Source of the DNA: Betaproteobacteria bacterium | GTDB lineage: Bacteria > Pseudomonadota > Gammaproteobacteria > Burkholderiales > SG8-39 | DNA: 28,353 nucleotides | NCBI GenBank assembly: GCA_009693435.1 | Contig: SHXF01000054.1 | Location: 1 to 28,353 of the forward strand | Direction of reading: 5' to 3' | In this document: piece after piece, positions 1-7,260 of the stretch | How positions within the stretch are numbered: the stretch's first letter is position 1 | Layout of the letters: the number at the start of each line of letters is the position of its first letter | Translations under genes and position numbers: made by a program | Notes under the pieces: model-generated | The model's input: the letters and a program-made list of their open reading frames with translations, nothing else | What the model was told of the DNA's origin: nothing | Database searches by the model: none

Positions 1-1
1 C

Positions 2-166
2 CTCGGCGGGGACGCGCACCGAGATCTGGCTGTGGTGGATCGCCAGCTTGCCAGGAAGCGTGAACAGTTCGTAGCGCAGTCGCTTCGGGCGTGCGTCCCG
101 GTAACGCGGCGGCAGAGCCCGTCGCTTTAGCACCGTGAGCACGTTGAAGTGTTGGCGCGCGATGAA
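2..166 (-). pseudogene. C-terminal fragment of a DDE transposase (IS1380-like)
   Basis: Read on the minus strand, this stretch is open and gives a peptide with the motif ARPKRLRYELFTLPGKL, followed by an HHSQISVRV-like segment. This is the style of ending seen in DDE transposases of the IS1380-like group, where a basic RPKRLR stretch precedes a short beta-rich tail. The fragment runs off the left edge of the window. Upstream (higher coordinates) its reading frame is cut by an IS21-like end at about position 165, so no start codon or N-terminal catalytic domain is present. The family assignment is from memory of the motif and could be off by one IS family; that it is a transposase tail is more secure. 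Confidence 0.45.
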
Positions 167-312
167 AATTGACCACTTGAACGAGGTACTGCGCGCTCAA
201 AATTGACCAGGGTGTTCAACCTATCCTGCCTAATTTATAGGCAGGAATGGAAAGGATGATCACCATGGAGAAATTAGGAAGATTGAGGCGGTTGCATTAC
301 CGGGACGGCTTA
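163..312 (+). mobile_element. IS21-like left end with istA 5' remnant
   Basis: Two copies of the sequence aaaattgaccas lie at 165-176 and 199-210, 34 bases apart. Repeated internal copies of such a motif are typical of IS21-family ends. An inverted repeat CCTGCCT / AGGCAGG (225-231 / 239-245) follows. An ATG at 256 then opens with MITMEKLGRLRRLHYRDG, which resembles the IstA N-terminus. Similarity to IstA is lost around position 310, before the helix-turn-helix is complete. The rest of the element (istA body, istB, right end) is absent. In another frame an open stretch continues to a stop at 455; it was not recognised. Confidence 0.5.
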
Positions 313-505
313 ACGCTGTCTGGGCAGCGGAAAAGCTCAAGGCCTTCATGCGCGCCGATCCGGTGCGGGGCGTGGACATCAAGGCACTTGTCGCTGAGGG
401 CTGCGTGAGCTTTGGCCTTGATGCCACCATAGTAGCGGTGAATTACCAGTTCTGAACACCTGGTGGCGCACGACTGCGCGAAAGCCGGTACTGCCTGGGC
501 GGGGC

Positions 506-802
506 TCAAGGACGTTGCAGGCGCTCGGTGATCGATGCCGGATTCTGGCGGCAGTCGAGCACGCGCCAGACCTGCACTTCACTGCCTTCGAGGCGATAGT
601 AGATCGCGTAGGGAAAACGCCGCGACAGTGTGCGGTGGTAGCCGAACACTGTCTGGTGGATACCTGCATAGAGAAGCAGGGAATCAATGTCCGAAAACAG
701 GGAATCGATGAAATAGTCGCCCAGCCCGGCCTGCTGTCTTTCATAGAACCGGCGCCCCGTTTCAAGATCATCGAGCGCCAGCGTAAGCAGGCGAATATTC
801 AC
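506..802 (-). CDS. ParE/RelE-type toxin
   Basis: This 98-residue protein has the usual length and layout of ParE/RelE-superfamily toxins. An N-terminal helical pair (LALDDLETGRRFYERQQAGLG) is followed by a four-stranded sheet region with FGYHRTLSRRFPYAIYYRLE and VQVWRVLDCRQNP. The RRFPYAIYY strand and the C-terminal V-x-RVLD-x-R segment are hallmarks of the ParE branch. Family members inhibit DNA gyrase (ParE) or cleave ribosome-bound mRNA (RelE); which applies here cannot be told. The start is a GTG that shares its first base with the last base of the upstream antitoxin stop (TAGTG), so the two genes are translationally coupled. It is the second gene of the pair and sits beside an IS scar. 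Confidence 0.85.
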   Translation of the reverse strand: MNIRLLTLALDDLETGRRFYERQQAGLGDYFIDSLFSDIDSLLLYAGIHQTVFGYHRTLSRRFPYAIYYRLEGSEVQVWRVLDCRQNPASITERLQRP

Positions 803-1020
803 TACCCGTCACGACCGCGCAGTTGTTCTTTCGCCTCGGCCAGGTCCACAAAACGCGCGGCGCCCGTGCCTAGATCCTCCTCGGCTTGCTTCAAAGCCAA
901 TTCGTGCCATGGCGGCGACACGAAGCTACCGTCTGTTCTGGAGCTCAAGGACTCCCAAAGCGCTTCCATCAACCTCAGTTTTTCCGCAACCGGCATTTCA
1001 GCGATATCAATGGTGGTCAT
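802..1020 (-). CDS. Antitoxin of addiction module (PF09720-like)
   Basis: This 72-residue protein begins MTTIDIAEMPVAEKLRLMEA and continues with LWESLSS, then a P-PWHE-LALKQAEEDL segment. That pattern (a short helix with PV-EKL-LMEALW followed by WHxxxL) is typical of the addiction-module antitoxin family PF09720, which pairs with ParE/RelE toxins. The ATG at 1020 is chosen over an upstream in-frame ATG at 1155 because a strong AGGAAAGGA ribosome site precedes it and the family N-terminus starts here. It lies directly upstream of the toxin gene with a one-base overlap. Antitoxins of this type normally bind the toxin and repress their own promoter. Confidence 0.85.
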   Translation of the reverse strand: MTTIDIAEMPVAEKLRLMEALWESLSSRTDGSFVSPPWHELALKQAEEDLGTGAARFVDLAEAKEQLRGRDG

Positions 1021-1824
1021 GGATTTCTTCCTTTCCTGAGCGACCTCGGTATCACATGCTAGCAAAAGTCGGCGCTGACGGGGCGGGGCGGTTACCTTTG
1101 TTGGGTAAATTCGATCGGTGCGGGCGATATCGAATCCATCCATGCGCTGGTTCACAGGCGTTTATCTATGTTGGCGTTGATGGCCCCCACGAATTTTCCA
1201 GGTGCCCGCTTGATGTATTACCTGCTGGAGCGCCACCAATGGACGTCGGACCCAAGGAGTCGCGCAATCGCCTTGGAAAAACGCCAGACCGTGTGGAGCG
1301 CGGAGCGGGGACGGATCGTGCGTTGGCGCGGCCATACGCCGGTGGTGATTGCGCCACTCGTATCCAAGGTCTCACGGCTGCCCAGACCTGCGCCACGGTA
1401 TAACAGCGGCAACCACACATTCCCCGGCCTTCCACTTTCTTGAGACGCACCACTCAGAGCCATGCTTTGTCGGGAAATCTTACACAGCGCCTTCATGCAG
1501 TGAATTGCAACGTTTTTTCCGATCAAGCCGATGATTGCATGCACTTGTTCGGCAATAATGGTTGGCGGTCTTCGGACGGTTTTTCCAGTTTTACCAGTTC
1601 CGGCATTTCCGCGTGACGAATAGTCAGCACGAATTGGCGCGATTTCTGGTCATATACGTGGCTATCCCGGTTCGCACTGCCATCCATTCAGGGAATATTG
1701 ACAGAATGGTTTGTAGGGTATTCTGAAATCGCGATAAGCTGCTGTTTAAGTTCACTTGTCGTTTCAGGCCCGGTTCGTGCTCTGAAACTTGCAGTCGTGC
1801 CATCAATTCCACAGAGGGGATGCA
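1021..1824. other. About 800 bases without a recognisable gene
   Basis: The part next to 1021 should hold the promoter of the minus-strand toxin-antitoxin pair, but I could not assign boxes with confidence. From about 1160 to 1800 short frames are open on both strands (for example 1168-1443 plus and 1218-1544 minus), yet none has a recognisable family motif or a convincing ribosome site. The base composition drops in GC after about 1480. This may be decayed sequence of mobile origin. Just before 1825 an AGAGGGG ribosome site serves the PEP-CTERM gene. Confidence 0.4.
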
Positions 1825-2394
1825 ATGAAAATCAAATTCTTATCGTTCCTGGCCGCGTGCCTGCTGCTGTGCACCAGCGCATCCCACGCTTCCATAATCA
1901 CGAGTCAAACGACGCAGAACGCGTCGCAGTCTGCCTATGCCGGGCAGAGTCTCACCACACCCGGGGGCGGCGCCTAGAACAACATTACTTTCGATTTCCT
2001 GGGCGGCGCGCTCTCCGGCGATCTTTTCATCCTCACCCAAGCCTATCTGGGCATACCTGCCGCGCTCTCGAATTCGACTACGGGTTTCCTGGCAAAGTCC
2101 ACGGGAACCGACGCCCTGGTGTGGTCTTTTGCTCCATCCACTACGCTCCTGGCCAACACCCAGTACGGGTTCTACACGAACGCGCAGATAAGCTCGAATC
2201 TTGGGTTTCCTGATCCACTTGCGGGCCAGACAATGCACTCGAGTACCGGCGGTAACATCGCCGACTTTTTCGGGACTCAATACGACCGCGCTTTTGTACT
2301 CACAAGCACTGTAGTGCCGGAACCCACCACCGTACTCCTGCTCGGCCTCGGTCTTGCCGTACTGGGATTGCGCCGCCGCAAACGCGTCAGTTGA
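1825..2394 (+). pseudogene. PEP-CTERM sorted exported protein, interrupted by in-frame TAG
   Basis: The ATG at 1825 follows an AGAGGGG ribosome site and opens a signal peptide (MKIKFLSFLAACLLLCTSAS, cut after SHA). The frame meets TAG at 1975-1977 after 50 codons. The same frame then stays open from 1978 to 2394 and ends in VVPEPTTVLLLGLGLAVLGL followed by RRRKRVS. That is a complete PEP-CTERM signal: a VPEP motif, a hydrophobic helix and a basic tail, recognised by exosortase/EpsH systems that sort proteins to the surface in exopolysaccharide-making Gram-negatives. Without the TAG the product would be 189 residues. The middle part is rich in Ser, Thr, Gly and Asn and has no recognised domain. 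A single base change explains the break, so the gene is either recently dead, read through, or carries a sequencing error. A terminator follows 28 bases later. Confidence 0.85.
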
Positions 2395-2422
2395 TCCTCA
2401 GTCAAGAATTCGCAGCAGACCA

Positions 2423-2442
2423 CCCCGCTTCGGCGGGGTTTT
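2423..2442 (+). terminator. Rho-independent terminator after the PEP-CTERM gene
   Basis: CCCCGC-TTCG-GCGGGG forms a perfect six-base-pair stem with a stable TTCG tetraloop and is followed by TTTTCGTT. It lies 28 bases after the stop of the PEP-CTERM gene and fits termination of that transcript. Confidence 0.85.
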
Positions 2443-2921
2443 CGTTCGTGGCCCTCGCACTCGTCACCGTGCCTCAAGTTCCGTGCCAGTAAGAATGGTC
2501 GCATGGCCAATTCCGCCACCGGCTTGACCTTCATCTGCGTTCAGGGCATGACCACTTGCTGAATATCGCGAGGGCCACCCTGCTGAAGGCCGCCCTGCCC
2601 GACAACTACTGCAACAGCGGCGTGTCGGCTGAGTCGAGCGCCACCCCTTCGAGCACCGCGCTGCCCGCAAGCAGACGCAGATACTGGCGAAGCGATATCG
2701 CCACCGCACCGCGCACCGCCTCGGGGGCCGCTGCTCGCCTGGTTCGCGCTGCAGCACTTCCTACCAATGTTCGTCGGCCGCGATCAGGTTACGGCGCGGA
2801 GCCGGACGCATCAGGCGCCGCATCCCGGTCCGATGCCAATTGACGACGACAAACGCACAGAACCCGGTCGGAAGGTCGCATAATTGGCCGGTCATGAAAT
2901 GGTGAGAAAGCGACGGGCGCA
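2443..2921. other. About 480 bases without a recognisable gene
   Basis: Short frames are open on both strands (2464-2757 minus, 2556-2843 plus), but their composition is Arg/Ala/Ser-rich out-of-frame GC-rich sequence and none has a family motif. No good ribosome site precedes the kinase start at 2922; only a weak purine run (gagaaagcgacggg) is present. No clear promoter boxes were found. Confidence 0.4.
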
Positions 2922-4190
2922 ATGACACAGCAATTCGGAAAATTCGAAATCAAGCGTGTGCTGGGCAAGGGCGCGTCCGGCACCGTCTATCTCGCTCTCG
3001 ATACATTCTCGGGCGAAGACGTTGCACTCAAGATGCTTGATCCGGCGCTGATGGCAGCCCCGGAACTCGAAAAATCCCACATGAAACAATTCATGAACGA
3101 GGCGTCGCTCGCAGGAAAACTTTCCCATCCCCACATTGCGTCGATTCTCGAAGCGGCATTGAGCGAGGACTCCGGATACATAGTCACGGAATACGTGCCG
3201 GGCGGTGATCTGCTGCAATTTACCTCGCCCGGGCGACTGCTCACGGTCGCTGAAACGATAGAAATCGCGTTCAAATCCTGCGGCGCGCTCGACTACGCAT
3301 TCCGCCAGGGCATCGTGCACCGCGACATCAAGCCCTCGAACATCATGCTGTCCACGGGCACGAACATCAAAGTGACCGACTTCGGCGCCGCCTACCTGCA
3401 CCTGGCGCAGGAGACCCAGATCACGGACATCGGCTCGCCGCTGTACATGTCGCCCGAGCAGATCACGAGCCAGCCCCTGACGCATCACAGCGACATGTTT
3501 GCGCTCGGCGTCGTGCTCTACGAATTGTTGACGGGAACGCGACCCTTTTCGGCGCGGGGCATTGCCGACCTGTTCAGGATCATTCTCAACGACGACCCGC
3601 CGGCGCCGAGTACGCGACGCGCCGAGATCAGCCCCCAGGTCGATCGATTCGTGATGCGGATGCTGAGCAAATCCCCTGCCGATCGTTACCCGACCTGGGC
3701 CGACCTCGCGCTCGACATTGCGGACATCGGCCGGCTCAGCGTCTACCTACAGGCAATTCCCGACAGCGAGAAGTTCGTCTCCCTGAGAAAGATTCCCCTG
3801 CTCAAAGACTTGAATGACTCGGAAATCTGGGAGTTGGTCCACACCAGCCAATGGCGCCGCGTGCCGTCGCAAACGACAATCACGCGCGAAGGCGAGGCCG
3901 GGACCAGCCTGTTTTTTCTTGCGGGAGGTGAAGCCAAGGTCACCAGACAAGGCCGGCTGCGGAACGTCATGAGCTCCGGCGAGTACTTTGGCGAATTGGC
4001 GTACATCAAGGCGGGTTCGGTGCCGCGCCAGGGGACGGTGGAGACGATCACGGACGCGCTCATCGCGGAATTCGAGCCCGCCAATTTCGCCAAACTGGGC
4101 AGGAATTGCCAATTTCAACTGACCATTGCCCTTCTGCACACCGTCGTCGACCGGCTGATTCTTGCAGAGGATCAGGTTGCCCGTCCCTGA
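2922..4190 (+). CDS. Ser/Thr protein kinase with C-terminal cyclic-nucleotide-binding domain
   Basis: This 422-residue protein phosphorylates Ser/Thr residues of unknown targets. All catalytic motifs of Hanks-type kinases are present. They are the glycine loop GKGASG (15-20), the ATP lysine in VALK (K37), the helix-C glutamate (E60), HRDIKPSN (133-140), DFG (153-155), SPE in place of APE (177-179) and D191 in the HHSDMFALG segment. Residues of about 285-410 form a cNMP/CRP-type beta barrel with the phosphate-binding cassette FGELA (356-360) and the arginine in PRQGTVE (R369). The domain order (kinase first, sensor last) is the reverse of eukaryotic PKG. There is no membrane segment or PASTA domain, so it is cytosolic. 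A plausible reading is that a cyclic nucleotide, or another ligand, controls kinase activity. It stands alone between non-coding stretches, with no phosphatase gene beside it. Confidence 0.93.
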   Translation: MTQQFGKFEIKRVLGKGASGTVYLALDTFSGEDVALKMLDPALMAAPELEKSHMKQFMNEASLAGKLSHPHIASILEAALSEDSGYIVTEYVPGGDLLQFTSPGRLLTVAETIEIAFKSCGALDYAFRQGIVHRDIKPSNIMLSTGTNIKVTDFGAAYLHLAQETQITDIGSPLYMSPEQITSQPLTHHSDMFALGVVLYELLTGTRPFSARGIADLFRIILNDDPPAPSTRRAEISPQVDRFVMRMLSKSPADRYPTWADLALDIADIGRLSVYLQAIPDSEKFVSLRKIPLLKDLNDSEIWELVHTSQWRRVPSQTTITREGEAGTSLFFLAGGEAKVTRQGRLRNVMSSGEYFGELAYIKAGSVPRQGTVETITDALIAEFEPANFAKLGRNCQFQLTIALLHTVVDRLILAEDQVARP

Positions 4191-4284
4191 GCGTCGCGCA
4201 GTCCGGCAATGCAAGCGCACCATCACCCCGCGATGCGGCCTCCCGGGCCAGGACGGAGCGCGTCAAGCACGTCGCGCCTCGTCT

Positions 4285-4550
4285 ACGGTCGCTAACGGCA
4301 CGTAGGGCGCGGATTCATCGCGCCATGGTCTCGGGTAAACCACCGGTATTCGGCGCGCCGACACTGCGCCCTACGGCTGCGCTGTGCGGTAATGATAGTG
4401 CCGCCGCTCGGCGGCCAGTCTCTCGTCCTGGTTCAATCTCGTCTTGGTTCAATCTCGTCTTGGTTCAATCTCGTCTTGGTTCAATCTCGTCCTGGTTCAA
4501 TCTCGTCCTGGTTCAATCTCGTCCTGGTTCAATACGGTGGCTAACGGCAC
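4285..4550. repeat. Repeat block bounded by 17-base direct repeats
   Basis: The block is bounded by ACGGTCGCTAACGGCAC (4285-4301) and ACGGTGGCTAACGGCAC (4534-4550), which differ at one base. Inside it lies a perfect ten-base inverted repeat CGTAGGGCGC (4301-4310) / GCGCCCTACG (4366-4375), enclosing a second GCGCC/GGCGC-type symmetry. The seven-copy tandem array follows. The palindromic part resembles the REP-like CGTAGGGCGCGGATTCATCGC elements scattered through many proteobacterial genomes. There is no coding content. Confidence 0.7.
4422..4533 (+). repeat. Tandem array, seven copies of a 16-base unit
   Basis: Seven uninterrupted copies of CTCGTCYTGGTTCAAT run head to tail. Copies 1, 5, 6 and 7 have C at the variable position; copies 2, 3 and 4 have T. 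The period of 16 is not a multiple of three, so the array is not a coding repeat. There are no spacers, so it is not CRISPR. The blocky C/T pattern suggests growth by slipped replication or unequal exchange. It ends 91 bases before the exonuclease start. Confidence 0.97.
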
Positions 4551-4624
4551 ATCAGCCTGAATCTCATCCGAGAATCTACGCTCCCGCTAAAATGTCGCCT
4601 CCAAAAAGAAAAAGCAGAGGCGCG

Positions 4625-5419
4625 ATGAAACTCTATTCCTGGAACGTCAACGGCATCCGCGCGGTGCTGAGAAAAGGCACCTTCCAATCGTTCCTTGCCG
4701 AGCACTCGCCCGATGTGCTTTGCCTGCAGGAAACCAAGGCCGAGCGAGGTCAGGTCGAGATCGATCTTCCCGGCTATCACGAGTTCTGGAATTCGGCTGT
4801 GAAGAAGGGTTATTCCGGTACGGCGATCTTCTCGAAGAAGGCGCCGCTCAGCGTGGTGAATGGCTTTCCCAAAGGGTTCGCCAAGCGCTTCCAGTTCGCC
4901 GACGACGAGCAGCGCGACAGCGCGGAGGAAGGTCGGGTGATCACCGCGGAATTCGAGAAGTTCCATGTCGTCACCGTGTACACCCCCAATGCCAAGGAAG
5001 ACCTGAGCCGCCTGCCGCTGCGCCACAAGCACTGGGACCCGGCCTTCCTCGCCTACTGCAGCGCGCTTGAAAAGAAGAAACCGGTGATCTTCTGCGGCGA
5101 CCTCAATGTGGCCCACACCGAGCTCGATCTCGCCAACCCCAAGCCCAATCGCGGCAAGAAAGGATTCACCGACGAGGAGCGCGAGGGATTCCAGCACTTC
5201 GTCGATGCCGGCTTCGTAGACACGTTTCGCATCTTCACCCAGGGCAACGGCCATTACAGCTGGTGGAGCCACTTCGCCGGTTCCCGGGCGCGCAATATCG
5301 GATGGAGAATCGATTACGTTCTCGTCTCCGGGGCGCTGCGCAAATCCGTCAAGGCCGCAGCCATTCACGCCGACGTGATGGGCAGCGATCACTGCCCGGT
5401 GAGCGTGACGCTGGCTTGA
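4625..5419 (+). CDS. xth: Exonuclease III family AP endonuclease
   Basis: This 264-residue enzyme cuts DNA 5' of abasic sites and removes 3' blocking groups in base excision repair; it acts in the cytosol. The length and motifs match the ExoIII/APE1 family. They are WNVNGIRA (6-13, metal-site N7), LQETKAE (E36), VYTPNA (Y119), the catalytic GDLNVAH (D159, N161), RNIGWRIDYVLVS (D230) and the closing GSDHCPV (D255, H256). The RNIGWRIDY form places it nearer the Bacillus ExoA/human APE1 branch than E. coli ExoIII. The ATG at 4625 is chosen because the family N-terminus MKLYSWNVNG begins there and a CAGAGG ribosome site precedes it. The same frame is open upstream to 4106 but that part runs through the tandem repeats and is not coding. 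It is probably a single-gene unit. Confidence 0.96.
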   Translation: MKLYSWNVNGIRAVLRKGTFQSFLAEHSPDVLCLQETKAERGQVEIDLPGYHEFWNSAVKKGYSGTAIFSKKAPLSVVNGFPKGFAKRFQFADDEQRDSAEEGRVITAEFEKFHVVTVYTPNAKEDLSRLPLRHKHWDPAFLAYCSALEKKKPVIFCGDLNVAHTELDLANPKPNRGKKGFTDEEREGFQHFVDAGFVDTFRIFTQGNGHYSWWSHFAGSRARNIGWRIDYVLVSGALRKSVKAAAIHADVMGSDHCPVSVTLA

Positions 5420-5521
5420 GAAAACAAGACTATCTGCGCATTGAAGGGAGCATCAATCAGGGGCACGTGCACCGCATCCAGGTCCGATGCGAATTGGCAA
5501 CCACCAACGACACCGCAAAAG

Positions 5522-5570
5522 CGGACATATCATTAGCTACAAAACCGGACATTTCTATTTACTCCCGACA
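5522..5570 (-). mobile_element. Possible IS end with repeated ATGTCCG motif
   Basis: On the minus strand the sequence opens TGTCGGGAGTAAATAG and then carries ATGTCCG twice (5546-5552 and 5522-5528). A terminal TG followed by spaced copies of a short motif is the look of IS21-type ends. No transposase reading frame follows, so this would be a solo remnant. The call rests on pattern only. Apart from this end and the one at 5737-5780, I see no gene between 5420 and 5782. Confidence 0.35.
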
Positions 5571-5736
5571 CCCCGTCGATATGTGCCATCTGGGCTGGCA
5601 GGAGTCGCTTGCGCAGTTTGCCACGCTCGTCGAGCCCGAGATTCCAGGCTGAGCCCCATTTCCCGCAGCGGTACGAAAGCCGCAGAAACAATTTTTTTGT
5701 GCCTGCGCTGTCCAGCTGCTAATGAAGTCGCATGTG

Positions 5737-5780
5737 CAGCTTAAACTCAGTGAGATATTGTCTTGACTCAGGGGTCCACT
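5737..5780 (-). mobile_element. IS3-family-like left end
   Basis: Read on the minus strand the block contains GTGGACCC (5779-5772), TCAAGAC (5766-5760) and GTTTAAGCTG (5746-5737). The same three blocks occur at 16751-16758, 16764-16770 and 16775-16784 on the plus strand. The distance between the first two is the same in both places. The second copy leads into an IS3-type orfA, so this one is probably the end of a related element. No orfA follows here. Confidence 0.45.
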
Positions 5781-5782
5781 CT

Positions 5783-5841
5783 AGTTCGCCATCGGCGAGA
5801 TAGAGGCCGGCCTGCTCGTAGGTCTGCGCCAGATCGATCAT
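5783..5841 (-). pseudogene. Possible 5' fragment of a gene cut by an IS end
   Basis: An ATG at 5841 on the minus strand opens MIDLAQTYEQAGLYLADGE, a protein-like amphipathic start, and the frame then enters the IS3-like end at about 5782. It stops inside that element. No ribosome site is visible and the FNR-type box lies only 21 bases upstream of the ATG, so this may be an internal methionine. I do not recognise the family. Confidence 0.3.
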
Positions 5842-5861
5842 GGCCGGCCCCGCCGGGCCGT

Positions 5862-5875
5862 TTGATCCAGGTCAA
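5862..5875. promoter_or_regulatory. FNR/ANR-type box
   Basis: TTGAT-CCAG-GTCAA matches the FNR/ANR consensus TTGAT-N4-ATCAA at nine of ten half-site bases. The site is symmetric, so its direction is not defined. It lies upstream of the truncated minus-strand frame at 5783-5841. No intact gene starts within a sensible distance on either strand, so the target was probably lost. Confidence 0.45.
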
Positions 5876-5960
5876 CTCAAGGCCGGTCGAACAACCGCAT
5901 CAGATTGAGGCGGATTACCCGCCCTTTCCCGCCCTCGCATTCGCGGAGGCGCGCCCTCCC

Positions 5961-6632
5961 TCACGGCCCGGGCCAGAACCGCACCAGCTCGTGGATATCG
6001 TGGTTATGACGTTTGGTGCCGCTGAAATCCCGGTATTCGTAGCGCACCGCATTGCGCACTTCGGGCGCGTACCAGAGCGTGTCCTCTATGGTTCCACCCC
6101 AGTTGCCGTCCAGCCCCGACCCGGCATAGTTACCTTTCATGCTGAGCTTGAGCGCGAGAAAGGTTCCCGCGGGCACGGTGACCAGTTCCCAGCCGACCGC
6201 CGTGCCCTGCAACTCCGCGGTCACGCTGGTCCCCGGCTGCTTCGAATTCGACAGCACGACCTTGCCCATCCAGGTCTTGCCCGCGTAGAGCGGAAAGCTG
6301 AAATTGGGATAGAAGGGCTCGGCGGTCTGGCTGTATCCCGGTTCGTCGATGCGCACCAGGTTGAACGACGCCGAACGCCGGACTGTCGCGACGCTGCCGC
6401 CATCGATGCCGGAGGACTCCATCAATATGCCGCTGCGGTCGGACTGCTTCACGACGTTCACGGACACCTGCTCCAGTCCGCCGTTCCAGCCGTTGATCTT
6501 GTTGTACATCCAGGTGTCGCCGACACGGATGCCAGGGGATTCGATGCGCAGGTCCGCATTCTGCGCAAACGCCGGCGCGATGGCGAAAACGCAGGCCAGC
6601 AGGCAGCCTGACAATGCGTACAGGGAGCGCAC
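5961..6632 (-). CDS. Exported beta-rich protein of unknown function
   Basis: This 223-residue protein starts at GTG 6632 with a signal peptide (MRSLYALSGCLLACVFAIAP, cleavage after AFA near residue 23), so it acts in the periplasm or at the outer membrane. The mature part alternates short strands and turns, with segments such as RVGDTWMYNKI, LYAGKTWMGKV, VPAGTFLALKL and TLWYAPEVRNAVRYEY. The 'GDTW-Y', 'VPAGTF-AL-L' and 'WYAPEVR--V-YEY' pattern is common in uncharacterised exported beta proteins related to DUF3108-type folds; I do not assign a family. The GTG was chosen because it starts the signal peptide and lies 7 bases after the TPR gene stop. It is the last gene of the PqqD operon, and the operon context is the only functional clue. 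Confidence 0.75.
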   Translation of the reverse strand: MRSLYALSGCLLACVFAIAPAFAQNADLRIESPGIRVGDTWMYNKINGWNGGLEQVSVNVVKQSDRSGILMESSGIDGGSVATVRRSASFNLVRIDEPGYSQTAEPFYPNFSFPLYAGKTWMGKVVLSNSKQPGTSVTAELQGTAVGWELVTVPAGTFLALKLSMKGNYAGSGLDGNWGGTIEDTLWYAPEVRNAVRYEYRDFSGTKRHNHDIHELVRFWPGP

Positions 6633-6639
6633 TGCGGGC

Positions 6640-7260
6640 CTACTGCGTCGCTTTAAGGTACTTCGTGGCCTCGGCATGCCCCGGCACGCGCTCCAGCGCC
6701 TGCGCATAGAGTTCGCGCGCCTTGCGCACGTTGCGCAGGGCCGATTCCGCGCGCGCCCAGTAGACGAGGATGGTGGTGTCGGTCGGGTAACGCGGCGACA
6801 CCTGGGCAGCGTGCTTCGAGAGGTCATCCCAGCGCGAAGTGGCTTCCTCGCAGATCATGATGCGCACGTGCGCCGTGTAGTCCCACGGGCTGTCGGCCAG
6901 CACCTTGCGCCCGGTCTTGATCGCATCCGCCCAGCGGTACTGCGCCATCTGCGGCAGCATCGTTCCCAGCGCCGCCTCTATCGAGCGCGGGTTGACCGCC
7001 AGCGCTTTCAGGTACAGCGCCTCGGCTTCCGGGTAGCGGCCCTGCAGGTACGTCAGCCAGGCGGTGCGGATCAGCGCGAACTCGTGGGGAGGCTGGCGGG
7101 TCGCGAGCGGCGCAATGCGGGCCAGGGCTTCGGCATAGTTGCCGATTCCCTCGAGCCGGAACGACTCCGCCCAGTGGTCCTGCTGCGCATGGGCGGCGGC
7201 GGCGATCATGAGGCCCGCTGCAAGCGCCGCAAGGCGGCGCAGTGAATTCATCTTTTTCAT
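6640..7260 (-). CDS. Exported TPR-repeat protein
   Basis: This 206-residue protein has a signal peptide (cleavage after AHA near residue 25) and then four to five helical pairs of the tetratricopeptide type. Examples are GNYAEALARIAPLA, LQGRYPEAEALYLKALAVNP, WADAIKTGRKVLADSP and VRKARELYAQALERVPGHAEA. TPR arrays bind partner proteins or peptides; being periplasmic, it probably scaffolds the neighbouring envelope proteins. The ATG at 7260 overlaps the stop of the transporter/peptidase gene by four bases (ATGA), so translation is coupled. It has no enzyme domain. The repeat call is firm; the binding partner is unknown. Confidence 0.85.
   Translation of the reverse strand: MKKMNSLRRLAALAAGLMIAAAAHAQQDHWAESFRLEGIGNYAEALARIAPLATRQPPHEFALIRTAWLTYLQGRYPEAEALYLKALAVNPRSIEAALGTMLPQMAQYRWADAIKTGRKVLADSPWDYTAHVRIMICEEATSRWDDLSKHAAQVSPRYPTDTTILVYWARAESALRNVRKARELYAQALERVPGHAEATKYLKATQ

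Noticed and set aside
1168..1544. Overlapping open frames on both strands
   Set aside because: No ribosome site, family motif or typical codon use on either strand.
4422..4533. Possible CRISPR array
   Set aside because: The 16-base units are directly adjacent, with no spacers, and no cas genes are present.
4106..4624. Long in-frame extension upstream of the exonuclease gene
   Set aside because: It runs through the kinase 3' end, the palindrome and the 16-base tandem array. The family N-terminus and ribosome site are at 4625.
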